This document shows positions 5,400-12,982 of a stretch of DNA of 30,065 nt, one piece after another (position 1 is the first letter of the stretch; every line of letters begins with the position of its first letter). The stretch comes from a virus. The translations under genes and the position numbers were made by a program. The stretch is taken from IMG/VR virus record IMGVR_UViG_3300030101_003483, positions 1 to 30,065 of that record; one strand, 5' to 3'. The notes under the pieces are model-generated. The model saw nothing but the letters and a program-made list of their open reading frames with translations. It made no database searches and was not told the origin of the DNA.

Positions 5400-6724
5400 T
5401 ATCTATTCCTCATTATTATTTTATTTCGTTTTATTGGAAATTGGTTTATAAAAAAATATCTTAACATATCACATCCATGGTCATGGAATCCATCTTTTAG
5501 TGGGTCAGGTTTTAAGTCTTTATTTTCAACAGCCTCTGGATAACGATAGTTTTCAAGATCTTGAGCCAGTCCCACGCATTTATTATCCAGATGCAAATAT
5601 CTATTATTATTAGCATTTTCAATAAATCCTCTAACGTGAGTAATTCCAGAAGCAATATTCCTTGAAGCTTTATCTCTTACAGACCTTACGTTAATGCCAT
5701 TTCTCCTAAAGATTTCGATATCTCCCAGTCCTGATTGTCCTTGAGCTTGCATACCTGCTGGGTCACCAAAGTATGCTATTGGATTATATCCTTTACTTTT
5801 AATTTTATTAATAAGTTCATCTGTCTTTATATTTTTCTCATGTATGATCTCATCAATTACATTTATATGCCACTCGCCATTTATTCTATGAGTTTGAAAC
5901 CAGCCCACTGCTGGCATCCTATATCCAAAGTCAATAGAACAGAAAGTTGAATAATTAGGATTATAAGGAAAATGACCAACGTCTTTATTTCTATCAAAGG
6001 GATAAACCTTTCCTTCAAACGATGTAAATGCTGAACCAAACTCTTGGTCAAACATCTCCTTAGACATATTCCTTTTTCTCTCAATAAGAAAAGGGTCATC
6101 CATTCCTTTAGGAAACGCATATTGATTTTCCCACGATGGAGCTTGATGCGATTCCCATAATTTATCAGACTGACCTAACAAGAAAAGGTCATATATCCAA
6201 TTAAATCCTTCTGGGGTAGTAATAAAAATACATTTACTATCTTTCTTATCTGCTAGGGTAGGAGATAAATACATCTCCCATATTTTCCTTTTAACCTTAG
6301 CTGCCTCGTCAATAACAAGTAGATCAAGACCAGCGCCCACTAAAGAATCTGGGTTATCTGCTGATTTTGCTTCTACTACGCTACCCCACTTGAAGCGTAT
6401 ATATCGTTCTTTCTCTGAGGCCTTTTCTATATCATTAGCTTTACCAACGACCATTCGCTTCCAAACTTCTCTAAACATAATGTCTGCTTTATCGTAGGAT
6501 AGTCCAACAAGCCATACTCTCTTATCAGGCTGGGATGCGTAATACGTTGCCTCCATAGCTGCTGCTGTTGACTTCCCAAACCTACGACCACATACCATGA
6601 CAAAAAACCTTGCATCTTCCTTCGATGGAAAGTGCAACTTGACTTGACCATTATGAGGCTTATACCCCATAAAATCAAACCATTTATCCTTAAATTTTTT
6701 TAGATTGTTATTAAATGTTTGCAT
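5399..6724 (-). CDS. terL: Terminase large subunit
   Basis: 441 aa. The ATPase domain has Walker A GRRFGKST at 46-53, Walker B LDLLVIDEAA with D139/E140, and coupling motif TTPEG at 169-173. The RNase H-like nuclease domain has acidic residues at D265 (SIDFG), D321 (YFGDPAG) and D415/D419 (HDHGCDM). It translocates DNA through the portal and cuts the concatemer. The start is the only in-frame ATG near the leftward promoter, and no Shine-Dalgarno is visible in the about 12-nt leader. It lies on the strand opposite terS and is divergent from the scaffold gene. All catalytic positions are intact. Confidence 0.95.
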   Translation of the reverse strand: MQTFNNNLKKFKDKWFDFMGYKPHNGQVKLHFPSKEDARFFVMVCGRRFGKSTAAAMEATYYASQPDKRVWLVGLSYDKADIMFREVWKRMVVGKANDIEKASEKERYIRFKWGSVVEAKSADNPDSLVGAGLDLLVIDEAAKVKRKIWEMYLSPTLADKKDSKCIFITTPEGFNWIYDLFLLGQSDKLWESHQAPSWENQYAFPKGMDDPFLIERKRNMSKEMFDQEFGSAFTSFEGKVYPFDRNKDVGHFPYNPNYSTFCSIDFGYRMPAVGWFQTHRINGEWHINVIDEIIHEKNIKTDELINKIKSKGYNPIAYFGDPAGMQAQGQSGLGDIEIFRRNGINVRSVRDKASRNIASGITHVRGFIENANNNRYLHLDNKCVGLAQDLENYRYPEAVENKDLKPDPLKDGFHDHGCDMLRYFFINQFPIKRNKIIMRNR

Positions 6725-6735
6725 TTATAACCCAA

Positions 6736-6747
6736 CATAATATAACT
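6736..6747 (-). promoter_or_regulatory. Probable leftward promoter of the terL-portal block
   Basis: The divergent gap 6725-6812 separates terL and scaffold. On the minus strand it contains AGTTATATTATG with TATATT as a -10 candidate (6744-6739), placing a start about 6-8 nt downstream, just before terL. The identical 12-mer occurs upstream of the right-hand minus operon at 30040-30051. No good -35 is visible. For the rightward genes, TTGTGT near 6775 and TATATA near 6799 is a weak candidate pair. Confidence 0.4.
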
Positions 6748-6812
6748 TACGCAATAGGAAACATACAAGATATTGTGTGTTTGCAATCAAAAAAACTATA
6801 TATGGAGGCAGT

Positions 6813-7334
6813 ATGTCACAAGAAAATAGTCAAGTAGAAAGCACAACAGTAAGTGAGCAACCTACAGTAGTAGCCGATGATAATTCGACCGATGTCAGAG
6901 GATTGATACTTGAAAATAAAAAGTATCGTCAAAGGTCGCAGGAAGCTGAATCACGATTAGAGCAACTTGAGAAGAAGCTTGCTAGTGCAGAAGAAGCTAA
7001 ACTAAAAGAGAAAGAAGACTTTAGAGCATTATATGAAAAAGTATCTTCTGAAAATGAAAGTTTATCTGCAAATGCACAGAAGTGGAACAAGTATGAGGAT
7101 AATCGAAGAAACACTTTATTGGAATCAGCCCCTGAGGAAGAGAGAGAAAGATTAGCAGGACTTGATCTTGACACTCTTGAATATGTAACAAGTAAAATTA
7201 ATAATCAAAAGCCTTCAAACGCTGAACATATTCCTGGCAGAACAAGAAACATTGAAATTAATAAACCTTGGTCTAAAATGAACGAAGAAGAAAAGCGTGC
7301 ATATTACGCTCAAGCTTCAGCTAAAAAGGCTTAA
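6813..7334 (+). CDS. Scaffolding protein (putative)
   Basis: 173 aa from ATG at 6813, chosen because GGAGG lies 4 nt upstream; the frame extends upstream to a TTG at 6777 without a ribosome site. The protein is acidic and lacks cysteine. A disordered N-terminus is followed by a coiled coil at about residues 30-90 (ENKKYRQRSQEAESRLEQLE and following), then a Q/N-rich linker and a basic C-terminus. This layout and the position directly before the major capsid gene are typical of phage scaffolds, whose C-terminus docks on the coat protein. No protease gene is seen nearby. Confidence 0.78.
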   Translation: MSQENSQVESTTVSEQPTVVADDNSTDVRGLILENKKYRQRSQEAESRLEQLEKKLASAEEAKLKEKEDFRALYEKVSSENESLSANAQKWNKYEDNRRNTLLESAPEEERERLAGLDLDTLEYVTSKINNQKPSNAEHIPGRTRNIEINKPWSKMNEEEKRAYYAQASAKKA

Positions 7335-7352
7335 ATAGAAAAGAGGTAAAAA

Positions 7353-8432
7353 ATGGCATTAGCCCCTACAAATAACGTAGCTCTCGCTGGTGGTTTAACT
7401 GATGAGGGTGTAGATTCTACTTTACAAAACTTTGTCCCAGAAATCTGGGGTGCTTCAATTATGGACTACATGGAAAAAAGTCTTGTTTTCGGAGCATTAG
7501 CAAATGACTTATCAGGATTAGTTGCAAATGGTGGTGATAAAATTCATCTTCCAAAGCACACTGAAATAACAGCATCTGACACTTATGGTGGATCATCTGT
7601 TGCAGTTGAAACTCTAATCGATTCTCCTTTAGCTTTTAATGATTCAACTGCTGCTGAGGGTGAATATACTCTTGATATTAATCAAGCAATTCACAGTGCA
7701 ATAGCAATTACTGACGTAGCACAAATGCAGTCAAGCTACGATGTAATGAATATTTATACTGAAAAGCTTGGTTATGCTCTTGCTAAAAAAGTTGACCAGT
7801 ACTTAGCGCAAAAATTATTTGAATCAGTAGCATTTAACTATAAGAATGGTACAGATGATGGCGCTCAAGCTGGTAATACAATTATACTTAATGACACTAC
7901 AGATACAAGAACAATGACACAAACTGGTATTACAAATATGTTGAGTGCAATTTACTCTAATGACTCAAGCATAGAGGATTTTGTTATGGTTCTTACTCCA
8001 GGTGTATACGCAAGTTTATTTAGCTTAGATGATTTTGTTAGATTTGATGGCGTAGGAAATTCATTCGGAAGTGAAGTTCCACTTGTGAGTGGATTTGTTG
8101 GAAAGCTTGGTGGCGTTGAAGTTATCGTTTCAAATAACTTCGTTCACTATGGTGCAGCTTCTACATCTTTAGCAGCATCAGCAACACCAGTGGGTAACTT
8201 CAGTGCAAATGGTGTAGACGATGAGCATGAGAATCTACTAGGGTTCTTAATACATAAAGATGCAATGCACATCGCATACTCAAGAGGTATGAAAGCTAGA
8301 GTACAAAGTGATTATCACCTATCAACATTATCAACAAGATTTGTTGCTGATAGTGTTTATGGATGCTTAATTACTGGTAATACAACAGCAGGAAACCAAA
8401 GAGTATTTGCTTTAATAGACAAACTATCATAA
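7353..8432 (+). CDS. Major capsid protein (HK97-fold, putative)
   Basis: 359 aa from ATG at 7353 with AGAGG about 6 nt upstream. The N-terminus has FVPEIWGASIMDYMEKSLVF, the usual coat-protein entry segment. A central region with TITDVAQMQSS-like helix and YALAKKVDQYLA forms the long-helix part, and the C-terminus has LIHKDAMHIAYSRG and VADSVYGCLI. These match the pattern of HK97-fold coat proteins of T7/P22-like marine phages as I recall them. Position after the scaffold supports the call. No N-terminal pro-domain is visible, consistent with a separate scaffold. Confidence 0.88.
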   Translation: MALAPTNNVALAGGLTDEGVDSTLQNFVPEIWGASIMDYMEKSLVFGALANDLSGLVANGGDKIHLPKHTEITASDTYGGSSVAVETLIDSPLAFNDSTAAEGEYTLDINQAIHSAIAITDVAQMQSSYDVMNIYTEKLGYALAKKVDQYLAQKLFESVAFNYKNGTDDGAQAGNTIILNDTTDTRTMTQTGITNMLSAIYSNDSSIEDFVMVLTPGVYASLFSLDDFVRFDGVGNSFGSEVPLVSGFVGKLGGVEVIVSNNFVHYGAASTSLAASATPVGNFSANGVDDEHENLLGFLIHKDAMHIAYSRGMKARVQSDYHLSTLSTRFVADSVYGCLITGNTTAGNQRVFALIDKLS

Positions 8433-8440
8433 AGATAATA

Positions 8441-8466
8441 TTAAGGGGAGAGAAATCTCCCCTTAA
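8441..8466. terminator. Strong stem-loop after the major capsid gene
   Basis: TTAAGGGGAGA (8441-8451), GAAA tetraloop, TCTCCCCTTAA (8456-8466): a perfect 11-bp stem with a GNRA loop 9 nt after the capsid stop codon. Only three T follow on the plus strand, so it is at best a partial intrinsic terminator. It may reduce expression of downstream genes relative to capsid or protect the mRNA 3' end. Confidence 0.6.
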
Positions 8467-8486
8467 TTTCTAGGAGAATATATACA

Positions 8487-8642
8487 ATGATAAAAATGAC
8501 AAGCCCAAATAGAAAAGGTTTATTTAAATTTTTCAAAGAAGAGGATATAGAAGCTGCAAAAGCCAATGGATGGGTAGAAGCAGTTAAACCAAAGGCTGTG
8601 AAAAAATCAAAGCCCAAAAAAGAAGATAAGGGAGATAAATAA
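8487..8642 (+). CDS. Small lysine-rich protein, 51 aa
   Basis: Frame from ATG at 8487 with AGGAG 10 nt upstream to a TAA whose last base is the A of the next ATG. The N-terminus MIKMTSPNRKGLFKFF is followed by a short helical pattern (EEDIEAAKANGWVEA) and then a tail of mostly K, P, D. The FKEEDIEAAKANGW part resembles short motifs found in small phage head genes next to the coat protein. Function is unknown; a role in head assembly is inferred from position. Confidence 0.65.
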   Translation: MIKMTSPNRKGLFKFFKEEDIEAAKANGWVEAVKPKAVKKSKPKKEDKGDK

Positions 8643-9148
8643 TGGCCTTAACAGATTTAGCAGGAAGAACGAGCCAGGCAAAACTCAACTCAATGGCAGT
8701 TGATCTTATTGATGTAACATTAACAAGGACAGGAACAAGTGTAGCTGATGGTCAAGTTATCTCAGAATCAATAGAAATACCAAATGCAGTTGCAGTTACA
8801 GGTGGATCTGCAATAATTCAATCTATAATTTTACATAATAGGGATGATGATGTTGAATCACCTGCGATTGAATTATTATTTGAGCCTAATGATATGTCAG
8901 CAGGCACTATGGCAGGTATATCAGATGATGAAAGTATTACAATACAAGGAGCAGTAACGATATCTAATTGGAGTACCTTGCAACCAAGTGCTAATGAAAT
9001 AGCATTTAAGAGTAATATTGGAATGGTAGTAAAGGCAGCATCAGATAGCAGGTCAATATATGTTACAGCTATCAATAGAAGTGGAGCAGCTTACACTCCA
9101 AGTTCAGTTAATAGTTTGACAGCTAAAATTGGCATTGTAAAAGATTAA
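8642..9148 (+). CDS. Probable virion structural protein, 168 aa
   Basis: ATG at 8642 with GGGAG 5 nt upstream. The protein is rich in S, T, A, I and V with predicted beta strands throughout (for example GGSAIIQSIILHNRDDD, DSRSIYVTAINRSG). It has no cysteine and no membrane segment. This composition and its place right after the coat gene fit a head decoration or similar surface protein, but I recognise no named family. Its stop overlaps the next start (TAATG). Confidence 0.6.
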   Translation: MALTDLAGRTSQAKLNSMAVDLIDVTLTRTGTSVADGQVISESIEIPNAVAVTGGSAIIQSIILHNRDDDVESPAIELLFEPNDMSAGTMAGISDDESITIQGAVTISNWSTLQPSANEIAFKSNIGMVVKAASDSRSIYVTAINRSGAAYTPSSVNSLTAKIGIVKD

Positions 9149-10248
9149 TGTTTCCAACACGTAGAATAACAACAACTGGTGGCGATGTATTTAGAGATGA
9201 GTTTTCTTTAGCGTTTGATGGTAGTAATGATTATGTAGAAATCTCTGATGTTCCTTCATTTAATTATAATGTCAATTCTATATCTATTTGGGTTAATCCT
9301 GCTGCAGAATCAGGTTCAATGAGCTTGTTTGATTATAGAGATGCAAATAATGATGGTGTACATATTTTTTTAGGAGATGGTGATGTAACCTATCAAATTG
9401 ATAATACAGATGGTCATTATGACACTAAATTACCTTTAAATCAATGGTCACATATTCTTTGCACAAATGATGGAAGCACAAGCACTATTTATGTGAATGG
9501 TGTTTCAGTTGAAACAGCAGATACATCAGGAGAAACAATAAATGTATCAGGCTCTGCTGTTATAAGAATTGGAGCAAGAAGTCATACTTCTTCAAATAAT
9601 TTTTTTCAAGGCAATATATCAGAAGTAGCTATATACGACAAAGCATTGTCAGCATCAGAAGCAAAAACATTATACAATGGCAGAGAGCCTTATAACCACA
9701 AAGAAGGTGTATGCTCATCTAACTTACAAGGTTGGTGGCGTATGGGTGATGGGGTTTTAGATGGTCATAATCTTATAGCCGACCAAAATAATTTAACATT
9801 AGGCCCAAATCTATGGACACTTGGAGATGTAGGCCCTGATAGTGCAGGAGGTAGTGATCCTACTGTTTCGGCAAGTATGGACATATCAACCAACAACCTA
9901 AATGTAGGTGATGTTTTAAAACTTACTGCAGTTATTGAGGATAGTAATGGTGGCAGAATTATAGCACCTGACAAGGGGGCAAGTTCAAATGGGGTTCAAA
10001 TGGTTGCAAATACATCTACACCACAAGGCACAAATTCTCACACATCCAATGGAAGAATTGAAAGATATGTATATGTAGAAGATAATTCATCAACTAAAAA
10101 ATTTAAAATAAGAACTGATTATGATGGGATAAATGGTACAGCTAATGATACAACGCAAAAAATGACTAATATTGAAGTTCGCAAATTAAGTCAAGCAGGT
10201 GTAATGACAAGTATGAGTGCAAATGCTATCAAAGGAGATACGCCTTAA
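9148..10248 (+). CDS. LamG/concanavalin-like domain virion protein
   Basis: 366 aa. Residues about 10-180 form a LamG-like jelly-roll: SLAFDGSNDYVEISD at the start, then SISIWVNP, then PLNQWSHILCTNDGSTSTIYVNGV, and finally EVAIYDKALSASEAKTLYNG. GWWRMGD after it is typical of the family's C-terminal edge. The rest is beta-rich with no recognised domain. LamG domains bind carbohydrate or protein, so a capsid- or tail-displayed adhesin for host or particle surfaces is likely. Expression is coupled to the genes on both sides through TAATG overlaps. Confidence 0.8.
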   Translation: MFPTRRITTTGGDVFRDEFSLAFDGSNDYVEISDVPSFNYNVNSISIWVNPAAESGSMSLFDYRDANNDGVHIFLGDGDVTYQIDNTDGHYDTKLPLNQWSHILCTNDGSTSTIYVNGVSVETADTSGETINVSGSAVIRIGARSHTSSNNFFQGNISEVAIYDKALSASEAKTLYNGREPYNHKEGVCSSNLQGWWRMGDGVLDGHNLIADQNNLTLGPNLWTLGDVGPDSAGGSDPTVSASMDISTNNLNVGDVLKLTAVIEDSNGGRIIAPDKGASSNGVQMVANTSTPQGTNSHTSNGRIERYVYVEDNSSTKKFKIRTDYDGINGTANDTTQKMTNIEVRKLSQAGVMTSMSANAIKGDTP

Positions 10249-10484
10249 TGGATTATAGTAATAGAAAGTGGGTGATTATAAATGTGTCTGATATAACAGA
10301 TGAAATGATAGATAGTGCTATACAGACAAGCATGAGTACTCTTAGAAAAACATTAGATGGCACTCAAGCGATACTAAAATGGGATGGGGACACACCTACT
10401 TGCTTTGATGGTATGACTACTTATAATCATAGTGAAATATTAACAGAACTTGCTAAATCAACTTGGACAGAAGATGAATCTTGA
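10248..10484 (+). CDS. Hypothetical protein, 78 aa
   Basis: ATG at 10248 overlaps the previous stop. The protein is compact with VIINVSDITDEMIDSAIQ at the N-terminus and then a KWDGDTPTCFDGM segment. I recall similar small proteins in marine phages next to lysis or fibre genes; no function is known. It overlaps the lysozyme start by 11 nt. Confidence 0.6.
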   Translation: MDYSNRKWVIINVSDITDEMIDSAIQTSMSTLRKTLDGTQAILKWDGDTPTCFDGMTTYNHSEILTELAKSTWTEDES

Positions 10485-10896
10485 TAATTTAAGAAAACAG
10501 ATCGCACACCATGAAGGCTTTGAATCTCGTGTGTATAAATGTACTAATGGATATGACACTATAGGCTATGGATTTGCTATAAAAGATTTAGTGATGGATC
10601 GTGAAGTTGCAGACCTCATTCTAGATGGAAAAATAAATAATATAATTAAAAGCATAGGCAATCATGATGATTGGAGTAAATGGTTTTTTGAAAAACCAAA
10701 AGCTATACAAGAAGTGCTTATAAACATGATATTCCAGATCGGATTTTCTGGAGTACGAAAATTTAGAAAAACAATACAATATATAAAAGATGATAACTTT
10801 TTGAAGGCTAGCGAGGAGATGCTCGATTCTAAATGGGCAAAGTCTGACAGTCCGAATAGGGCTAAAGAGTTAAGTGAAATAGTTAAATCACAATAA
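10474..10896 (+). CDS. T4-type lysozyme (GH24 endolysin) with Cys in the catalytic triad
   Basis: 140 aa from ATG at 10474; the frame is open to 10450 but the ATG gives the canonical N-terminus. The catalytic pattern E-x8-(D/C)-x5-T of GH24 is exact: E14 (HHEGFE), C23 (VYKCTNG), T29 (DTIGYG). Cysteine stands where T4 lysozyme has Asp20, as in phage P1 Lyz. Other family hallmarks are ALINM-like VLINMIFQIGFSGVRKF and a C-terminal PNRAKEL. There is no signal or SAR segment at the N-terminus, so release should need the holin. It cleaves the MurNAc-GlcNAc bond in the host wall. Confidence 0.93.
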   Translation: MNLDNLRKQIAHHEGFESRVYKCTNGYDTIGYGFAIKDLVMDREVADLILDGKINNIIKSIGNHDDWSKWFFEKPKAIQEVLINMIFQIGFSGVRKFRKTIQYIKDDNFLKASEEMLDSKWAKSDSPNRAKELSEIVKSQ

Positions 10897-10908
10897 GCTA
10901 GGAGGTCT

Positions 10909-12123
10909 ATGATAGACCAAAAAAAGTTAGTTTGCCCTAACTGCTATCATATAGGTTTAGCCAAAAAAGGCAAGTGTGCCAAAACAGGCAAACAAAGATA
11001 TGGTTGCATCAAATGTGGGTCAAGAACTATATATCCTATATGGGATGCTGACATAGATATCGTACGAGAAAACGTAAGGCTATCTAAGCAGAAACAAAAA
11101 GCTCAGGATAACAATAGAATATACAATAAAGCATTTCGTGAACACGCAAGAATCGAAAATGCTATAGAAGAGTATACAAAAGAATTAAAAACGCTTTTTG
11201 AAAATAATAAGTTAAACAAGTCTACTAATAAATTTAGTGTTAACGATAAAGCTTGTGGAGTATTACAACTGAGCGATATCCACTTCAACGAAATCGTAGA
11301 ATTAGAAAACAATCGATATGATTTTAGCGTTGCATCGGAAAGAATAAGAACTTTCGTAAATAAGGCTAAAAGGTACTTTAAAACAGCAAACATAACTAAT
11401 ATAGTTGTTGCTATGACTGGTGATATGATGAATAGCGATCGTAGGCTCGATGAACTCTTAAATCAAGCTACTAACAGAGCTAATGCTACATTCCTTGCTG
11501 TGGATATCCTTCAACAAGCTATATTAGATTTAAATGAAGACTTTAATGTGACTGTTGCTTCTATTATTGGAAATGAAGGTAGAGCTAATCCTGAGATGGG
11601 ATGGTCAAAAATAATAGCATCAGATAACTATGATTATACAATTTTTCAATGTTTAAGGTATTTATTTAGAGATAGTTGTATTAAATTTATACAAGGGAAT
11701 CCATCAGAATTAGTGATAAATGTAGCAGGTCAGAACTTATTAATGTTGCATGGTCATGGGTCTTTAAGAGGCAAGTTAGAGTCTGCTGTAAATCAAATAA
11801 TTGGAAGATATTCTTTAAAAGGCATAGCAATAGACTATATGATTTTTGGTCATGTACATTCTGCAAGAATAGGTGATGGTTACGCCAGATCAAGTAGCTT
11901 AGTTGGAAGTAACGACTACGCAGAAAAAGCTCTAAACCTAAGTGGTAGAGCAAGTCAAAATTGCTACATATTTTATGACGATGGAAATAGAGATGGAATT
12001 AAAATAGACCTACAAAACACAGATGGAGTAGGCTACAATATAGATAAATCATTAGAGGCATACAATGCAAAAAGTGCAACAAAAGCAAAAGAAAAAAAGA
12101 CAATCTTTGAGATTGTCATATAA
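10909..12123 (+). CDS. Metallophosphoesterase with N-terminal zinc ribbon
   Basis: 404 aa from ATG at 10909 with AGGAGGT just upstream. Residues 9-36 form a zinc ribbon (C9/C12 and C33/C36), linked by a basic helical region to a calcineurin-like phosphoesterase domain. The metal and catalytic motifs are D123-x-H125 (LSDIHF), G171-D172 (TGDMMN), G221-N222-E223, H281-G-H283 and G314-H-V-H317. The usual GNH motif is GNE here, so the catalytic His is replaced. Family members hydrolyse phosphodiesters or phosphomonoesters; a nucleic-acid substrate is suggested by the zinc ribbon. Lying between lysozyme and holin-like genes it is probably expressed late. Exact substrate unknown. Confidence 0.85.
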   Translation: MIDQKKLVCPNCYHIGLAKKGKCAKTGKQRYGCIKCGSRTIYPIWDADIDIVRENVRLSKQKQKAQDNNRIYNKAFREHARIENAIEEYTKELKTLFENNKLNKSTNKFSVNDKACGVLQLSDIHFNEIVELENNRYDFSVASERIRTFVNKAKRYFKTANITNIVVAMTGDMMNSDRRLDELLNQATNRANATFLAVDILQQAILDLNEDFNVTVASIIGNEGRANPEMGWSKIIASDNYDYTIFQCLRYLFRDSCIKFIQGNPSELVINVAGQNLLMLHGHGSLRGKLESAVNQIIGRYSLKGIAIDYMIFGHVHSARIGDGYARSSSLVGSNDYAEKALNLSGRASQNCYIFYDDGNRDGIKIDLQNTDGVGYNIDKSLEAYNAKSATKAKEKKTIFEIVI

Positions 12124-12166
12124 GTGTTGGAGCGATACAACGCCAATGCCAAAATTTTATAGATAA
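12065..12166 (+). CDS. Small basic protein, 33 aa, overlapping the phosphoesterase end
   Basis: Frame of 33 codons from ATG at 12065, with AGAGG about 7 nt upstream, to a TAA that overlaps the next ATG (TAATG at 12164-12168). It lies in a different frame over the last 59 nt of the phosphoesterase. The protein is very basic at the N-terminus and ends KCWSDTTPMPKFYR. The ribosome site and stop-start coupling are the support; function unknown. Confidence 0.5.
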   Translation: MQKVQQKQKKKRQSLRLSYKCWSDTTPMPKFYR

Positions 12167-12462
12167 TGGACGTTTTTGAATTAGTTAAAGAATATGGGAT
12201 AAGCATAGTAGGCCTTGTGGCTTTAGCTTATTATGTTAAAACTCAGAACGATTGGATAACAAACGAACTGCAAACAGAGCTAAGAGAATCTTTTACTCGC
12301 CTTGAAAGTATAGTGATTAAGCTTATCGACAACAGTAAGAAAGTTGAGATAAAGCAATCAGAGCTAAAAGCAAGTTACAGGGCAATTGTAGAAATACTAG
12401 CTTCTATGAGTGGTAATGGATTAAAAGAAAAATTTATGCGAAAGCAAGACAAGCATTATTAA
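12166..12462 (+). CDS. Small membrane protein, 98 aa (holin or lysis-accessory candidate)
   Basis: Starts at ATG 12166, coupled to the 33-aa gene. One N-terminal membrane segment (about residues 10-24, YGISIVGLVALAYYV) is followed by a charged coiled-coil-like domain (TELRESFTRLESIVIKL and following). One-TM proteins of this shape next to endolysins occur as holins or antiholins, but no family is recognised. The call is by topology and by neighbourhood of lysozyme. Confidence 0.6.
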   Translation: MDVFELVKEYGISIVGLVALAYYVKTQNDWITNELQTELRESFTRLESIVIKLIDNSKKVEIKQSELKASYRAIVEILASMSGNGLKEKFMRKQDKHY

Positions 12463-12475
12463 AAGGAGATAACAT

Positions 12476-12784
12476 ATGTTAGATTCAGTATTAGGAGTAT
12501 TAAGTAACAATTCAGGTTTAATGGTAGGTGGTGGGGCATCTGCTATAGTTTTATGGGTGCTAAAAAAAGTGCCTAATGAGCATATCTGCTCAGTCATTGA
12601 AACAGCGTGCGAAAGTATTGGCAGAGTAATGACTTTAGGATTAAGTAAATGGAGTGTCACTAAAAATGTTTGGAATAGCACTATTGAGCCATGGTTTATT
12701 GATTTAGTAGATAATATTTTTGGCTCTATAGTAAGAGGGTTTATTAAAGGTTTAAGAGCTGATGATAAAGTGGCTGGCAAATAA
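12476..12784 (+). CDS. Membrane protein, 102 aa (holin candidate)
   Basis: ATG at 12476 with AAGGAG 8 nt upstream. N-terminal half is hydrophobic and glycine-rich (SGLMVGGGASAIVLWVL, residues about 14-30). The rest has amphipathic helices including WFIDLVDNIFGSIVRGFI. A second gene, 72 aa, begins inside its end. Together with the preceding gene it makes a two-membrane-protein lysis cassette, but which is the pore-forming holin cannot be decided from sequence alone. Confidence 0.55.
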   Translation: MLDSVLGVLSNNSGLMVGGGASAIVLWVLKKVPNEHICSVIETACESIGRVMTLGLSKWSVTKNVWNSTIEPWFIDLVDNIFGSIVRGFIKGLRADDKVAGK

Positions 12785-12980
12785 ACTAGAACCATTCATA
12801 CAGATACAAGGGTGGGTCATTAATATTTTTAGAAGACTTGACAAACTAGAGGACAGCGCCCACCCTCCTCTATTTGAAAAAAATCAAGTTAGTAAAATAC
12901 ATAAAAGATTAGAAGACTTAGAAACTACAAAATTTGTAGATAAGTTTCCAAAAATGAAGAACTATGAAGGTACAGATTAA
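12762..12980 (+). CDS. Hypothetical protein, 72 aa
   Basis: ATG at 12762 inside the end of the preceding gene. An amphipathic N-terminus (MIKWLANKLEPFIQIQGWV) could lie on the membrane. It is followed by RRLDKLE and a charged C-terminus with repeated KL/RLEDLE heptad-like pattern. I have seen similar proteins in marine phages beside holins; function unknown. Confidence 0.55.
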   Translation: MIKWLANKLEPFIQIQGWVINIFRRLDKLEDSAHPPLFEKNQVSKIHKRLEDLETTKFVDKFPKMKNYEGTD

Positions 12981-12982
12981 AA

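Noticed and set aside
7391-7410. Second CTGATGA (hammerhead core) inside the capsid gene
   Set aside because: No stem II or GAAA follows, and it encodes conserved-looking capsid residues (LTDEG).
12091-12117. Minus-strand intrinsic terminator (GACAATC/GATTGTC followed by T run on that strand)
   Set aside because: No minus-strand gene lies upstream of it, and it sits within two plus-strand coding regions. The A-rich tract encodes lysines, so coincidence is likely.
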